From Dehalobacter sp. DCM (GTDB lineage Bacteria; Bacillota; Desulfitobacteriia; Desulfitobacteriales; Syntrophobotulaceae), in NCBI RefSeq assembly GCF_024972775.1, contig NZ_CP092282.1:1116001-1180000 (forward strand): DNA of 64,000 nucleotides, written 5' to 3'. Both the position numbers and the translations under genes were made by a program. Positions 50,318 to 61,476 of this stretch are shown piece after piece (the first letter of the stretch is position 1; each line of letters opens with the position of its first letter). The notes below the pieces were generated by a model that saw only the letters and a program-made list of their open reading frames with translations, was not told the origin of the DNA and did not search any database.

Positions 50318-51571
50318 ATGAGTGAAGCTGTTCATAAAGGTGCAAAAGGTGCTTTGTTGAAAGCAGCGCTATTGTTCAGCAGCGTCGACGGCATGGTAGC
50401 CAGTGCGTTAATGGTTCCGTTATTGGGAAGTATTGCAGCTGAGTATCCAGATGCTGCTCCGGGTCTGCTAAATCAAACGCTTTCATTACCTTCGTTGCTC
50501 ATGATCCCTGCAATTATAATAACAGGTTATTTGTCAAAATATATCAGCAAGAAGTATCTTTTGATGCTGGGCAGCATTATCTTTGTTGTGTCCGGCTTCG
50601 GCAGCATGTACTCACCAAGTCTTGAAGCGCTTGTGGCTTTCCGGGCCTGTGAAGGAATCGGGATGGGGATCGTATACCCCTTGGCACCGGCCATTATCGC
50701 GCATTTATTCTATGGAGAAGAAAGAGCAAAATTGATTGGCTGGACCAATGCCTGCGGCGGTATATTTTCATTCGTGCTAGGGATAGGAGCCGGTTATGCG
50801 GCGCTCACGGATTGGCGGCATGCCTTTTATTACTATCTGATATTTATCATCGTTGTCGTCATGCAGGGAATCCTGCTTCCGGCATTTCCGCCGGAAAAGA
50901 AAGATGAGACGATTATTCAGGCTGCTACATCCGGTGAAAAACCCAAGCTGGGTTATGCTGTTTATCTCACCATCGGGGCAATGCTTATTTTTATGTCGGT
51001 AGCCATGGTTATTATTTATAATCTGGCCATCTTCATCATGAGTGAAGGGATTGGAACTTCCGCCGACGCCGGGATGGCATCTTCGATTAATACCGTAGCT
51101 TCTTTCTTTATCAGCTTGGGCTTCGGTTACATTTTCCGCTTTCTGAAACGGTATATCTCAGTGTTGGGCCTCTTTTTCATGGCGTGCTCCTACTTTATTT
51201 TAAGTTCGGCACATACGATGTCCTTGGTCTATGCCGGTACGATTTGCCTTGGGGCATCCATGGGCTGTATTTTCCCTTATTTGATGACCCGGGTGGCACA
51301 GGTCGCGCCGAAAGCAGTCAAAACAATGGCAGTAACCTGGCTGAGTATGTCAATCTATCTCGGTCAATGGCTATCCGGATATTTTGCAGTATGGATGGCC
51401 AATATGGTCGGCGGAACGACGCGCCAGCTTTTCTCGGCAGTAGGTATGATTTTTCTCGTCTTTGCAGTTCTTGCTGCTGTTTTCATTGCAGTGACCCAGA
51501 AATATGAAAGCAAAGTCGTCGTCATCGAACAAAAGATAGAATTGGATGATGTTGCTTATAAAGTCCCATAA
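50318..51571 (+). CDS. MFS transporter 2
   Basis: 417 residues with about 12 membrane helices and a middle loop around residues 190-215 (PPEKKDETIIQAATSGEKPK). It belongs to the major facilitator superfamily and is distantly like the carrier at 12242. It is driven by a near-perfect sigma-54 promoter and lies behind the sigma-54 activator. It therefore probably imports the substrate of the neighbouring methyltransferase and transhydroxylase enzymes or exports a product. Substrate assignment is inference. Confidence 0.85.
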   Translation: MSEAVHKGAKGALLKAALLFSSVDGMVASALMVPLLGSIAAEYPDAAPGLLNQTLSLPSLLMIPAIIITGYLSKYISKKYLLMLGSIIFVVSGFGSMYSPSLEALVAFRACEGIGMGIVYPLAPAIIAHLFYGEERAKLIGWTNACGGIFSFVLGIGAGYAALTDWRHAFYYYLIFIIVVVMQGILLPAFPPEKKDETIIQAATSGEKPKLGYAVYLTIGAMLIFMSVAMVIIYNLAIFIMSEGIGTSADAGMASSINTVASFFISLGFGYIFRFLKRYISVLGLFFMACSYFILSSAHTMSLVYAGTICLGASMGCIFPYLMTRVAQVAPKAVKTMAVTWLSMSIYLGQWLSGYFAVWMANMVGGTTRQLFSAVGMIFLVFAVLAAVFIAVTQKYESKVVVIEQKIELDDVAYKVP

Positions 51572-51637
51572 TGACCATAAGAGACGATCCCCAAAGAAGC
51601 GTATAAAGAAGAACAGAATAATGAACCGTTATTAAAG

Positions 51638-51679
51638 GGCGTATATTATTGCAGGATAGGCGTATATTATTACAGGATA
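51638..51679 (+). repeat. 21-bp tandem duplication
   Basis: GGCGTATATTATTGCAGGAT A-type unit at 51638-51658 is repeated at 51659-51679 with one change (G to A). It lies in the 389-bp gap after MFS gene 2. No function is seen. Confidence 0.7.
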
Positions 51680-51824
51680 TAGGTATGAAGACTATGGACA
51701 TAGTTGGTATTTCGCTGCTTATCGAACGAGATTAACTTTAACAGCACGGGATGGCAATAGTTAGTTAGATCGGATGAGTCGTAGTTTTCAGCTATATGAT
51801 AGATAGCATCGTTATCCTTATAGG

Positions 51825-51862
51825 GATGCAGTCATTATTTCACTGCATCTCCTGTTTTTTTT
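51825..51862 (+). terminator. Intrinsic terminator upstream of mobA
   Basis: GATGCAGT (51825-51832) pairs with ACTGCATC (51842-51849) and is followed by a T-rich run. Confidence 0.8.
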
Positions 51863-51960
51863 ATTCACAGTTTTCCCTTTACATATTTTCCAGATATGTT
51901 AAATTATTAATGGTTACGAGAATAATATATTGACATGGATTTTATTGAAGGAAGATGCAC

Positions 51961-52927
<967 letters not shown>

Positions 52928-53115
52928 AATGCCTTATGCGGTGATAACTGATGCATAAATAAGGAAAAAATCGGTTATTCTATAGTTGGTTTTCATGGAG
53001 AGACAATGATTTTCTTCCAGAAAATACATAATGTTAACTATATAGTATTTGAGCGAGAAATTAAGAAAAATAAAGTAAACCAATCATAATCCGTTGTAAT
53101 CATGCTTGGATAGAG

Positions 53116-53144
53116 TTGCATTACTTTCTATCCTTGCATATTAT
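53116..53144 (+). promoter_or_regulatory. Promoter of groESL
   Basis: TTGCAT (53116-53121), 17 bp, TATTAT (53139-53144), just upstream of CIRCE. Confidence 0.7.
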
Positions 53145-53156
53145 TATACCTAGGTA

Positions 53157-53183
53157 TTAGCACTCATCTTAAATGAGTGCTAA
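53157..53183. promoter_or_regulatory. CIRCE operator (HrcA binding site)
   Basis: TTAGCACTC-N9-GAGTGCTAA, a perfect match to the CIRCE consensus, located between promoter and groES. Confidence 0.97.
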
Positions 53184-53226
53184 CAATATAAAGCTTATTA
53201 ATAGATTTCAAGGAGGGAAATCATTT

Positions 53227-53511
53227 ATGAACCTAAAACCATTAGCCGACAGAGTAATCATTAAGGCTATCCAAGCTGAAGAAAAAACAAAAAGCGGGAT
53301 CATCATGCCCGACACTGCAAAGGAAAAACCTCAGGAAGGTGAAATCATTGCCGTGGGACCCGGCAAAGTTGAAAAGGGCGAAAGAATTCCGATGGAAGTT
53401 AAAGTCGGCGATCGCGTAATTTATTCTAAATATGCCGGTACAGAAATAAAGGCAGATGGTGAAGAATATCTGATCCTGAGAGAATCGGATATCCAGGCCA
53501 TCATTGACTAG
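53227..53511 (+). CDS. groES: Co-chaperonin GroES
   Basis: 94 residues from ATG 53227 with AAGGAGGG upstream; the longer frame back to 53173 runs through CIRCE and is not used. It opens [20 protein letters not shown] and has the mobile loop [15 protein letters not shown] near residue 22. It caps GroEL during protein folding. It is heat-inducible through HrcA/CIRCE and followed by groEL after 39 bp. Confidence 0.97.
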   Translation: MNLKPLADRVIIKAIQAEEKTKSGIIMPDTAKEKPQEGEIIAVGPGKVEKGERIPMEVKVGDRVIYSKYAGTEIKADGEEYLILRESDIQAIID

Positions 53512-55185
<1,674 letters not shown>

Positions 55186-55324
55186 GAACGCTGCGGCCTT
55201 GATCACAAGGAACAACTGCGCTTCCATGCCCTTGAAAATGGCCTGAGGCAGTCTTAGGGCGAATTGGAGTAGGATCAGCGCAAAAAATAATCCCCTTATT
55301 GGGGAATGATATAAATCCTCAGGA

Positions 55325-55369
55325 GAAGCTTCTCACTAGTTCACCGGAACTTTTGAGGAGCTTCTTTTT
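55325..55369 (+). terminator. Intrinsic terminator of groESL
   Basis: GAAGCTTCTC (55325-55334) pairs with GAGGAGCTTC (55355-55364) with one G-U, followed by TTTTT. Confidence 0.8.
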
Positions 55370-55494
55370 CGTAATTACTCTGATTAGAAAACAACCGTCG
55401 CTAACGCGAAATAAAATTCTTCACATTCTTAAAATACCGATAAATATGAAATTATTAGGAATTCACTGTAAATATTGAATAATCAAAATATTCA

Positions 55495-55523
55495 TTGATG
55501 CTGTCTGAATTATATATTATAAT
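55495..55523 (+). promoter_or_regulatory. Promoter of a possible small RNA or leader
   Basis: TTGATG (55495-55500), 17 bp, TATAAT (55518-55523), in the 537-bp gap after groEL. Confidence 0.6.
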
Positions 55524-55530
55524 GAGAATA

Positions 55531-55639
55531 ATAGAACATTTTTCCAGATTAAGCGATAAATACAAGGGGGTATTAAACGCTTTTTCCTGTTAAGAGCAAT
55601 TAGCGTAACCGACCGCCAACAGTCGGTTTTAGTTTTTTT
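55531..55639 (+). ncRNA. Candidate small RNA or attenuated leader of about 110 nt
   Basis: A strong promoter at 55495-55523 is followed, without an ORF, by a terminator: AACCGAC (55607-55613) pairs with GTCGGTT (55622-55628), then TTAGTTTTTTT. In between, AACGCT (55578-55583) may pair with AGCGT (55602-55606). It could be an independent sRNA or a leader controlling the small gene at 55723. No known family was recognised. Confidence 0.45.
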
Positions 55640-55722
55640 GTTATCGTTTTATGTCCTGATTAGAAGATGTCATGGGATATTAACCTATTAATCACAATAA
55701 AGGAAGAGGAGGGCAATCTGTT

Positions 55723-55989
55723 ATGGCAAAGGTAAATATGATTGAGGGGATAGGAGAAGCGTATGAGATGAAGCTAAGAGCGGCAGGGATAAGTACGTTG
55801 GAAGTTTTTTTGGAAACGTGTGCGCTTAAGAAGGGGAGAACAGCATTGGTGGAAAAAACCGGAATTTCGGAAAAACTGATTCTAAAATGGGCAAATCATG
55901 CGGACCTGGCCAGAATTAAGGGAATCGGCGGCGAGTATGCTGAACTGCTGGAAGCCGTAGGTGTTGACTATCAGAGATGCTGCCGGTGA
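55723..55989 (+). CDS. Small helix-hairpin-helix protein (DUF4332-like)
   Basis: 88 residues with two helix-hairpin-helix-like segments: MIEGIGEAYEMKLRAAGIST near the start and LARIKGIGGEYAELLEAVGV near the end, typical of DUF4332 and related pentahelical DNA-binding folds. Function is unknown; a nucleic-acid-binding role is the family guess. It ends in a CCR tail. AGGAAGAGGAGGG precedes the ATG. It lies behind the small-RNA-like leader. Confidence 0.75.
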   Translation: MAKVNMIEGIGEAYEMKLRAAGISTLEVFLETCALKKGRTALVEKTGISEKLILKWANHADLARIKGIGGEYAELLEAVGVDYQRCCR

Positions 55990-56110
55990 GCCAATATATT
56001 CGCTGACTGGCAGCATTCTCTTCATTAATAAAGAAAAATGTTTACTTTCTTATATCTGAATGATATATATAGGATTAGCGTTACAGTCCATATTTCCAGG
56101 AGGAGAAAAC

Positions 56111-57016
56111 ATGAAAATCACTAAAGCGATCATTCCTGCGGCAGGGCTTGGGACACGGTTTTTGCCTGCGACCAAAGCCCTGCCCAAGGAGATGCTGCCA
56201 ATCGTTGATAAACCCACGATCCAATACATTGTTGAAGAAGCGATTGAATCCGGTATTGAAGATATTCTGATCATTACCGGCAGAGGCAAATGGCCTATCG
56301 TTGATTATTATGATCGTTCGCCGGAACTTGAAGCTCATTTGGAGAAAACAGGAAAGCTGGATATCCTGGAGAAGATCAAAAATTTATCTTATATGGCGAA
56401 TATTCATTATATACGACAGAATGAACCCCTGGGTCTGGGGCATGCCATTCACTGCGGCAAATCATTTATTGGTAAAGAACCTTTCGCAGTACTTCTTGGT
56501 GATGATATAATCAAATCTCAGATTCCTGCCACGAAGCAGCTGATTGATTTAGCATCTAAGACAAAGGCGACGGTGATCGGTGTTCAGCAGGTAGCTGAGA
56601 GCGAAGTGAGCAAATACGGCATTATTGATCCGCTTGAGCATCATGGGAATGTTGTAAAAGTCAGAAACCTAGTGGAAAAGCCGGCGACGGATAGGGCACC
56701 ATCACGCTTGGCAATTATGGGCCGATATATCATAAATCCTTCTATTTTTGGTTATCTGGAAGGGATTTCAGCCGAGGCTGGCGGAGAGATCCAGCTGACG
56801 GATGCCTTAAAAGCTCAGAGCAGAGATGAAGCTATCTACGCCTGCTTATTTGAAGGGAAGCGCTATGATGCGGGTGACAAACTGGGTTACCTTAAGGCCA
56901 CAGTGGAATTTGCGCTGGAAAGTTCCATTCTGGGGGATTTATTCTCCAAGTACCTCGATGAACTCTATTTACAACGTCATCAAGCAACAGAAAAGAATGA
57001 TCCTGCAGTATCTTAA
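56111..57016 (+). CDS. galU: UTP-glucose-1-phosphate uridylyltransferase GalU
   Basis: 301 residues from ATG 56111 with CCAGGAGGAG upstream; a longer in-frame start at 56060 is not supported. Motifs are KAIIPAAGLGTRFLPATKA, PKEMLPIVDKPTIQYIVEEA, the GLGHAIHCGK segment near 110 and LLGDDI near 135. The enzyme makes UDP-glucose for cell-envelope sugars. It stands alone and is followed by a 19-bp tandem duplication and a terminator. Confidence 0.96.
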   Translation: MKITKAIIPAAGLGTRFLPATKALPKEMLPIVDKPTIQYIVEEAIESGIEDILIITGRGKWPIVDYYDRSPELEAHLEKTGKLDILEKIKNLSYMANIHYIRQNEPLGLGHAIHCGKSFIGKEPFAVLLGDDIIKSQIPATKQLIDLASKTKATVIGVQQVAESEVSKYGIIDPLEHHGNVVKVRNLVEKPATDRAPSRLAIMGRYIINPSIFGYLEGISAEAGGEIQLTDALKAQSRDEAIYACLFEGKRYDAGDKLGYLKATVEFALESSILGDLFSKYLDELYLQRHQATEKNDPAVS

Positions 57017-57017
57017 A

Positions 57018-57055
57018 GACGATGGATCATCACCATGACGATGGATCATCACCAT
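57018..57055 (+). repeat. Perfect 19-bp tandem duplication
   Basis: GACGATGGATCATCACCAT occurs twice without spacer at 57018-57036 and 57037-57055, starting just after the galU stop. Probably a recent slippage duplication. Confidence 0.85.
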
Positions 57056-57083
57056 ATTGATATCGTTTATATTCTATCTATAC

Positions 57084-57110
57084 CGGCCCGGGGCAACTAC
57101 GGGTCGTTTT
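57084..57110 (+). terminator. Intrinsic terminator of galU
   Basis: CGGCCCG-GGGCAACTA-CGGGTCG followed by TTTT. Confidence 0.75.
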
Positions 57111-57188
57111 AGTTATATTAATTTTCCAGTAATACCTTTTCAGAGACGGGCATAGTAATAATTAAGAACTCCGCCGGGAGGCAAGGGT

Positions 57189-57857
57189 ATGAGAAAAAAA
57201 ATAATTATCGGGGCCATTGTTGTCTGTATTATACTGATCGTTGGCGTATTGATTGGCGTTTTGCGTCAGCCTGACCCGGATCAGTTAGTGAGTCAAGCGC
57301 TGGAGAATTTGAATAAAGCCAATTCGTTTTCTTATCATTTGACTCAGCAGCAAATCGTCAATGGCAAAGAACGCCTGCTGACCCAGATCACCGGTTACAA
57401 AAGCGGCGATAATATCCAGATCCAGGGTCAGTTGGCAGGAAGTAACGTCGAAATGATCCAAGTCAATAATGTACTTTACAACAAAGATCCCTTTAGCGGC
57501 AAATGGTTGAAATTTAGTGATGTGACGATTGTTCAGAAAGTTTTCCTGGTGGAGCTTGACCCAATGGCTACCTTGCAGTTAAAGGAATGCGGGGAGGTGG
57601 TGCTTAAAGGCGAAGAGGTAGTCAACAGTAAGAAATGCTGGGTGTGTACCCTAAAACCGAGTGTTCAGAATCAATTGATGGAAAGTCTATGGACCGATTT
57701 TGAGTACACGCTTTTTATTGCAAAAAGTGCAAAAACAATAATAAAAGCCGAAGTCAAAGCAATAAATAAAGAAACGGAAGAGCCGATGGTATTGGTTCTG
57801 GAGTTCAATGACATTGGCAGGAAAATAACGATACAACCGCCGGGTCGATCTGAATGA
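57189..57857 (+). CDS. Membrane-anchored exported protein, LolA/LppX-like fold suspected
   Basis: 222 residues. An uncleaved or signal-type helix covers about 3-25 (IIIGAIVVCIILIVGVLIG); there is no lipobox, so it is probably an N-anchored protein facing outside. The rest, with ANSFSYHLTQQQIVNGKE, MIQVNNVLYNKDPFSGKWLK and alternating beta-strand pattern, resembles LolA/LppX/DUF6612-type proteins that bind lipid-like ligands. This fold call is tentative. Strong CCGGGAGG ribosome binding site. It lies alone between terminators. Confidence 0.6.
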   Translation: MRKKIIIGAIVVCIILIVGVLIGVLRQPDPDQLVSQALENLNKANSFSYHLTQQQIVNGKERLLTQITGYKSGDNIQIQGQLAGSNVEMIQVNNVLYNKDPFSGKWLKFSDVTIVQKVFLVELDPMATLQLKECGEVVLKGEEVVNSKKCWVCTLKPSVQNQLMESLWTDFEYTLFIAKSAKTIIKAEVKAINKETEEPMVLVLEFNDIGRKITIQPPGRSE

Positions 57858-57903
57858 AACAACGAATAGCGTATTCTCGGTGAAAAATAACTGATATTTT
57901 ATA

Positions 57904-57945
57904 GGGAAGAAGGCTGTGATAACGTAAGTTCACAGCCTTCTTCCC
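57904..57945. terminator. Perfect 16-bp inverted-repeat terminator
   Basis: GGGAAGAAGGCTGTGA (57904-57919) and TCACAGCCTTCTTCCC (57930-57945) around a 10-base loop. Confidence 0.8.
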
Positions 57946-57992
57946 TTGCAGTTCACAGATAAAAATACATATTTATCTGGAAAAGGGCTGGA

Positions 57993-58022
57993 TTACTATC
58001 GATAGTAAATGTATGATATAAT
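57993..58022 (+). promoter_or_regulatory. Palindromic operator and -10 box upstream of hpt
   Basis: TTACTATCGATAGTAA (57993-58008) is a perfect 16-bp palindrome placed over the -35 region of a promoter with TATAAT at 58017-58022. The -35 sequence itself is poor, which suggests regulated transcription of hpt-guaA. Confidence 0.55.
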
Positions 58023-58056
58023 ATGGCAATGGTATCATCATAATGGAGTGATAAAA

Positions 58057-58596
58057 ATGGAAAGAGTGATCGCCAAAGTCCTTGTCAATGAGGAGCAAAT
58101 TAAGAAAAGAGTCGCTGAACTTGGCGAACAGATCACGCATGATTACGCGGACAAGAATCTTCTGATCATTGGAATTTTTAAAGGAGCAGTGCCTTTTTTG
58201 GCTGATTTGATTCGGCAGATACGGATCCCGATACGATACGACTTTATGGCTGTGTCCAGTTACGGGAGTTCAACGAACTCTTCAGGAGCTGTTCGGATAT
58301 TGAAAGATTTGGACCGCAGTATTGAGGATTGTCATGTTCTCATTGTAGAAGACATCGTGGATACGGGCTTGACACTGCAATATCTGAAAGAAAACCTGCT
58401 TGGCAGACAACCGTTAAGCCTGAAAATTGTTACGTTTTTAGACAAACCGGAGAGAAGAAAAGTAGACATTCACCCGGATTACAATGGATTTGTCATCCCA
58501 AATGAATTTGCGGTCGGTTATGGTCTCGATTACAACGAGTTGTACAGAAATCTTCCGTATATCGGTGTATTAAAACCGGAAATATATGAGCAGTAA
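58057..58596 (+). CDS. hpt: Hypoxanthine phosphoribosyltransferase
   Basis: 179 residues from ATG 58057 (GGAGTG upstream); a longer frame from 58009 would start inside the promoter. The PRPP-binding loop is [14 protein letters not shown] near residue 92, and [15 protein letters not shown] near 60 is the flexible loop. It salvages hypoxanthine and guanine to IMP and GMP. It lies 47 bp before guaA, forming a purine unit. Confidence 0.93.
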   Translation: MERVIAKVLVNEEQIKKRVAELGEQITHDYADKNLLIIGIFKGAVPFLADLIRQIRIPIRYDFMAVSSYGSSTNSSGAVRILKDLDRSIEDCHVLIVEDIVDTGLTLQYLKENLLGRQPLSLKIVTFLDKPERRKVDIHPDYNGFVIPNEFAVGYGLDYNELYRNLPYIGVLKPEIYEQ

Positions 58597-58643
58597 GCTT
58601 AACGCATTAAACAAATAATAGAGGCAGATGGAGGATAGTGTGC

Positions 58644-60176
58644 ATGGAACGCGATCTAGTATTAGTTTTGGATTTCGGCGGACAATATAATCAGCTGATT
58701 GCCCGTCGGGTGAGGGAAGCTAAAGTATATTCAGAAATGATCTCATATAGGACCCCAATTGATAAGATCAGAGAAATGGCTCCTAAGGGGATCATATTCT
58801 CGGGTGGACCTGCCAGTGTGAATCAAGAGGGAGCGCCTTTGATTGATCCTGCAATTTATGAATTAGGTGTACCCATCCTGGGCATATGTTATGGAATGCA
58901 GCTCATGACGGTACAGCTGGGCGGCAGTGTGGAAAAGCCCGATGCCCGGGAATACGGAATTACCGAAATTACCATTGAAACCGATGAGGGCGTCTGGTCT
59001 GGAATTCAGGGAACGCGTCAGTGTCTGATGAGCCATGGCGATTCTGTAACCGTTTTGCCTGCTGGCTTTGAAGGAGCTGCCCATACGGCGAATACACCGG
59101 TCGCAGCGATAGCCTGCCACCAAAAGAAATTCTATGGTGTGCAATATCATCCCGAGGTCAAACACACACCCGAAGGACAAGCCATGCTTGAAAATTTCCT
59201 TTACAAAATTTGCGGTTGTCATGGCAATTGGACAATGGAATCGTTTATCAAGTCCCAAATCACGGAGATTCAGAATAAGGTCGGAAATAAAAAGGTATTA
59301 TGTGCATTAAGCGGCGGTGTAGATTCTTCTGTCGCTGCGGTTCTCGTGCACAAGGCGATTGGTGATCAATTGGTGTGTATTTATGTCGACCATGGCTTTA
59401 TGCGTAAAAACGAATCGGCACAGGTCAAAGAGACCTTTACCAATAAATTCCGTTTAAATTTGGATTTTGTTGATGCATCGGAACGGTTTATGGCCAAGGT
59501 CAAAGGGATATCCGAGCCTGAAGAAAAACGCAAACGGATCGGTAATGAATTTATCCGCCTATTTGAAGACGAAGCCCGCAAATTAGGCCAAATCGATTAC
59601 TTGGTACAGGGTACTCTCTATCCCGATGTCGTCGAAAGCGGCACGGAAACGGCAGAGACGATCAAGACGCATCATAATGTCGGTGGCCTGCCGGAGGATA
59701 TGCAGTTTGAACTGATTGAGCCCTTACGCATGCTCTTTAAAGATGAAGTGCGTGAAGTCGGACGTGAATTAGGGCTGCCGGAAGAAATAGTCTGGCGCCA
59801 GCCATTCCCCGGGCCGGGATTAGCCATTCGTATCATCGGTGAGATTACCGAAGAAAAATTGTCGCTCTTACGTGATGCCGACGCGATAATTCGGGAAGAA
59901 ATAATTAACGCAGGGCTTCACCATGAAGTATGGCAGTACTTTGCTGTCCTGCCTTCAATCCGCAGTGTCGGTGTTATGGGAGACGGAAGAACCTACGGCT
60001 ATCCGATCATCCTTCGCGCTGTCACCAGCGACGATGCGATGACAGCAGACTGGGCCAAACTGCCGTATGAACTTCTGGAGACCATCTCCAATCGGGTGGT
60101 TAACGAAGTCCACGGTGTGAACCGTGTCGTCTATGACATCACCAGCAAACCCCCCGGCACGATTGAGTGGGAATAA
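58644..60176 (+). CDS. guaA: GMP synthase (glutamine-hydrolysing)
   Basis: 510 residues from ATG 58644; GTG 58638 is too near the GGAGG site. The class I amidotransferase half has the nucleophile in GICYGMQLM near residue 82 and YHPEVKHT near 170. The synthetase half has the P-loop [12 protein letters not shown] near 227, and the protein ends KPPGTIEWE as is universal for GuaA. It converts XMP to GMP. A terminator follows directly. Confidence 0.97.
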   Translation: MERDLVLVLDFGGQYNQLIARRVREAKVYSEMISYRTPIDKIREMAPKGIIFSGGPASVNQEGAPLIDPAIYELGVPILGICYGMQLMTVQLGGSVEKPDAREYGITEITIETDEGVWSGIQGTRQCLMSHGDSVTVLPAGFEGAAHTANTPVAAIACHQKKFYGVQYHPEVKHTPEGQAMLENFLYKICGCHGNWTMESFIKSQITEIQNKVGNKKVLCALSGGVDSSVAAVLVHKAIGDQLVCIYVDHGFMRKNESAQVKETFTNKFRLNLDFVDASERFMAKVKGISEPEEKRKRIGNEFIRLFEDEARKLGQIDYLVQGTLYPDVVESGTETAETIKTHHNVGGLPEDMQFELIEPLRMLFKDEVREVGRELGLPEEIVWRQPFPGPGLAIRIIGEITEEKLSLLRDADAIIREEIINAGLHHEVWQYFAVLPSIRSVGVMGDGRTYGYPIILRAVTSDDAMTADWAKLPYELLETISNRVVNEVHGVNRVVYDITSKPPGTIEWE

Positions 60177-60186
60177 GAAACACAAC

Positions 60187-60229
60187 AGCCCCGAGAACCT
60201 CAGTAAATCAAGGCCCTTGGGGCTTTTTA
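60187..60229 (+). terminator. Intrinsic terminator of hpt-guaA
   Basis: AGCCCC (60187-60192) pairs with GGGGCT (60219-60224), with partial inner pairing, followed by TTTT. Confidence 0.7.
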
Positions 60230-60262
60230 TGCGAAATCGCAAAAAGCCGCGCTCTGCATCCG

Positions 60263-60343
60263 TGCTCCGCTCGGCGCTGGAACTGTGCCACCCAGACCTA
60301 CTATTGGGTCATTGTGAAAGAATTAAAGAATGTTGTACTAGCG
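60263..60343 (+). repeat. Dispersed repeat family A, copy 3
   Basis: GCTGGAACTGTGCCACCCAG with following ACCTA, then GAAAGAATTAAAGAATGTTG ending TACTAG, parallels the copy at 10879-10949 with several changes. It marks the left edge of the mobile-element remnants. Confidence 0.5.
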
Positions 60344-60355
60344 GTTACTAACGAC

Positions 60356-60502
60356 TTAAACTTTGCGCCACTTTTTCGTTGGTTCTTTCATAAAGCCTTC
60401 GTCGCAAGTCTGCGGCCAGATTAGTTTCCATTCCATATATTCGGCCTTGCTGATGATCCCGTCGGCAAGGTCTTTTTTGCGTTGCTGCCATTCTGAGGTA
60501 AT
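60356..60502 (-). pseudogene. Remnant of a small mobile-element-associated protein
   Basis: The minus strand reads SEWQQRKKDLADGIISKAEY, then MEWKLIWPQTCDEG and PTKKWRKV. This resembles the short EWKxNWP-type protein of about 75 residues found with clostridial integrative elements, from memory. The N-terminal part is missing at the junction with the MobV fragment near 60502. Confidence 0.5.
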
Positions 60503-61139
60503 GGAGCGCCACGGCATTGAGTGGGAACAGCTTGGCACTCACGAAGAGCACCTGAGTGTTGTTGACTACAAAAAAGTCCAGCGCGTCAAAGAAGTTGCTG
60601 CACTTGAGGAAACAATTTCCGGCAAGCAGGAAGAGCTTGACAATTTCCTTTCTCGGCTGGTGGATATTCAAGATCAGCTGCAAACAGCGGAAAGCAAAGA
60701 AAGGTTTATTGCCCAAAATGCCGGCCATTATGATAATGACCCGGAATACCAATTGCAGGAGCCAAGACCTTTGATGTCAGCAAAAAGCTATAGAGAGAAA
60801 GTTGCAGAGCCATTGGTGCAAAAGCTTAAAGTTGTAATTCGCAGTATCTTATCACAGTTCTTTGAAAAGACAAGAGCGCTGATGATTGAACTTGATCGGG
60901 CGAATAGTCAAATCGGAAGCCTATATAAACGACTTGAAAAAAGTGAAGCAAAAGGCGAACGTCTTCAAGGGGTTGAAAAAGACTATAACCGGCTGCGCCG
61001 GTTTTTGGGAGGTGACAGGACAGATGAGATAATTAGTGACGTAAAGGTACAGGAAATGGCGGATAAGGCAAAGAGTGAAAGAAAAGGTGAAGTTTTTTCT
61101 TTTTACTGGAAGGCTAAATGCCTACTTACGCGAAGTTGA
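60501..61139 (+). pseudogene. MobV-type relaxase, C-terminal remnant
   Basis: From about 60501 the frame reads MERHGIEWEQLGTHEEHLSV, then a long coiled coil (KEVAALEETISGKQEELDNF), and continues to 61139. This matches the tail of plasmid-mobilisation (Mob/Pre) relaxases of Firmicute conjugative elements. The catalytic N-terminal half is absent: the frame upstream of 60501 is unrelated sequence antisense to the preceding remnant. Non-functional for mobilisation. Confidence 0.7.
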
Positions 61140-61233
61140 CGTTAAAGCCCAGGAGATGTATGACAGGATGGTCAGAGAATATTCCCAGCAAGGTGTAAGC
61201 GAGCAGCTCACCTGGTATAACGCGCCCCGCTGA
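61114..61233 (+). pseudogene. TnpV-like transposon protein remnant
   Basis: In the frame after the MobV tail, LNAYLREVDVKAQEMYDRMV is followed by REYSQQGVSEQL and a stop at 61231. This matches the C-terminal part of TnpV proteins from clostridial mobilizable elements. Only about 40 codons remain, fused out of frame to the relaxase fragment. The gap 61234-61476 holds the SOS promoter of the next gene. Confidence 0.6.
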
Positions 61234-61380
61234 GCGGCAATGTCAAAATCCGGGCGGTTGCCACTGACTTTGTCGGTAATACCAGTGATATAAACGCATA
61301 GAGGCGAAGCGGCAATGAAATAAAATCCTGCAATAGATTTCTGGATTTATTATTTTGCAAAAAAGCATAGATTTAAACTC

Positions 61381-61409
61381 TTGAACATATGTTCGATATA
61401 TGGTACTAT
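61381..61409 (+). promoter_or_regulatory. Promoter with LexA (SOS) box upstream of the KilA-N gene
   Basis: TTGAAC (61381-61386), 17 bp, TACTAT (61404-61409). The palindrome GAACATATGTTC (61383-61394) overlaps the -35 and fits the Firmicute LexA consensus CGAAC-N4-GTTCG with one end mismatch. Confidence 0.7.
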
Positions 61410-61476
61410 TTTCCTGTAGCATATTTTGAGAATTCAAAAGTTTTCTTGTCGCATATTGAATAGGGAGGCATATTTG

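Noticed and set aside
57018-57055. CRISPR-like or functional repeat array
   Set aside because: Only two units without spacers; best explained as a slippage duplication. The pair at 51638-51679 is judged the same way.
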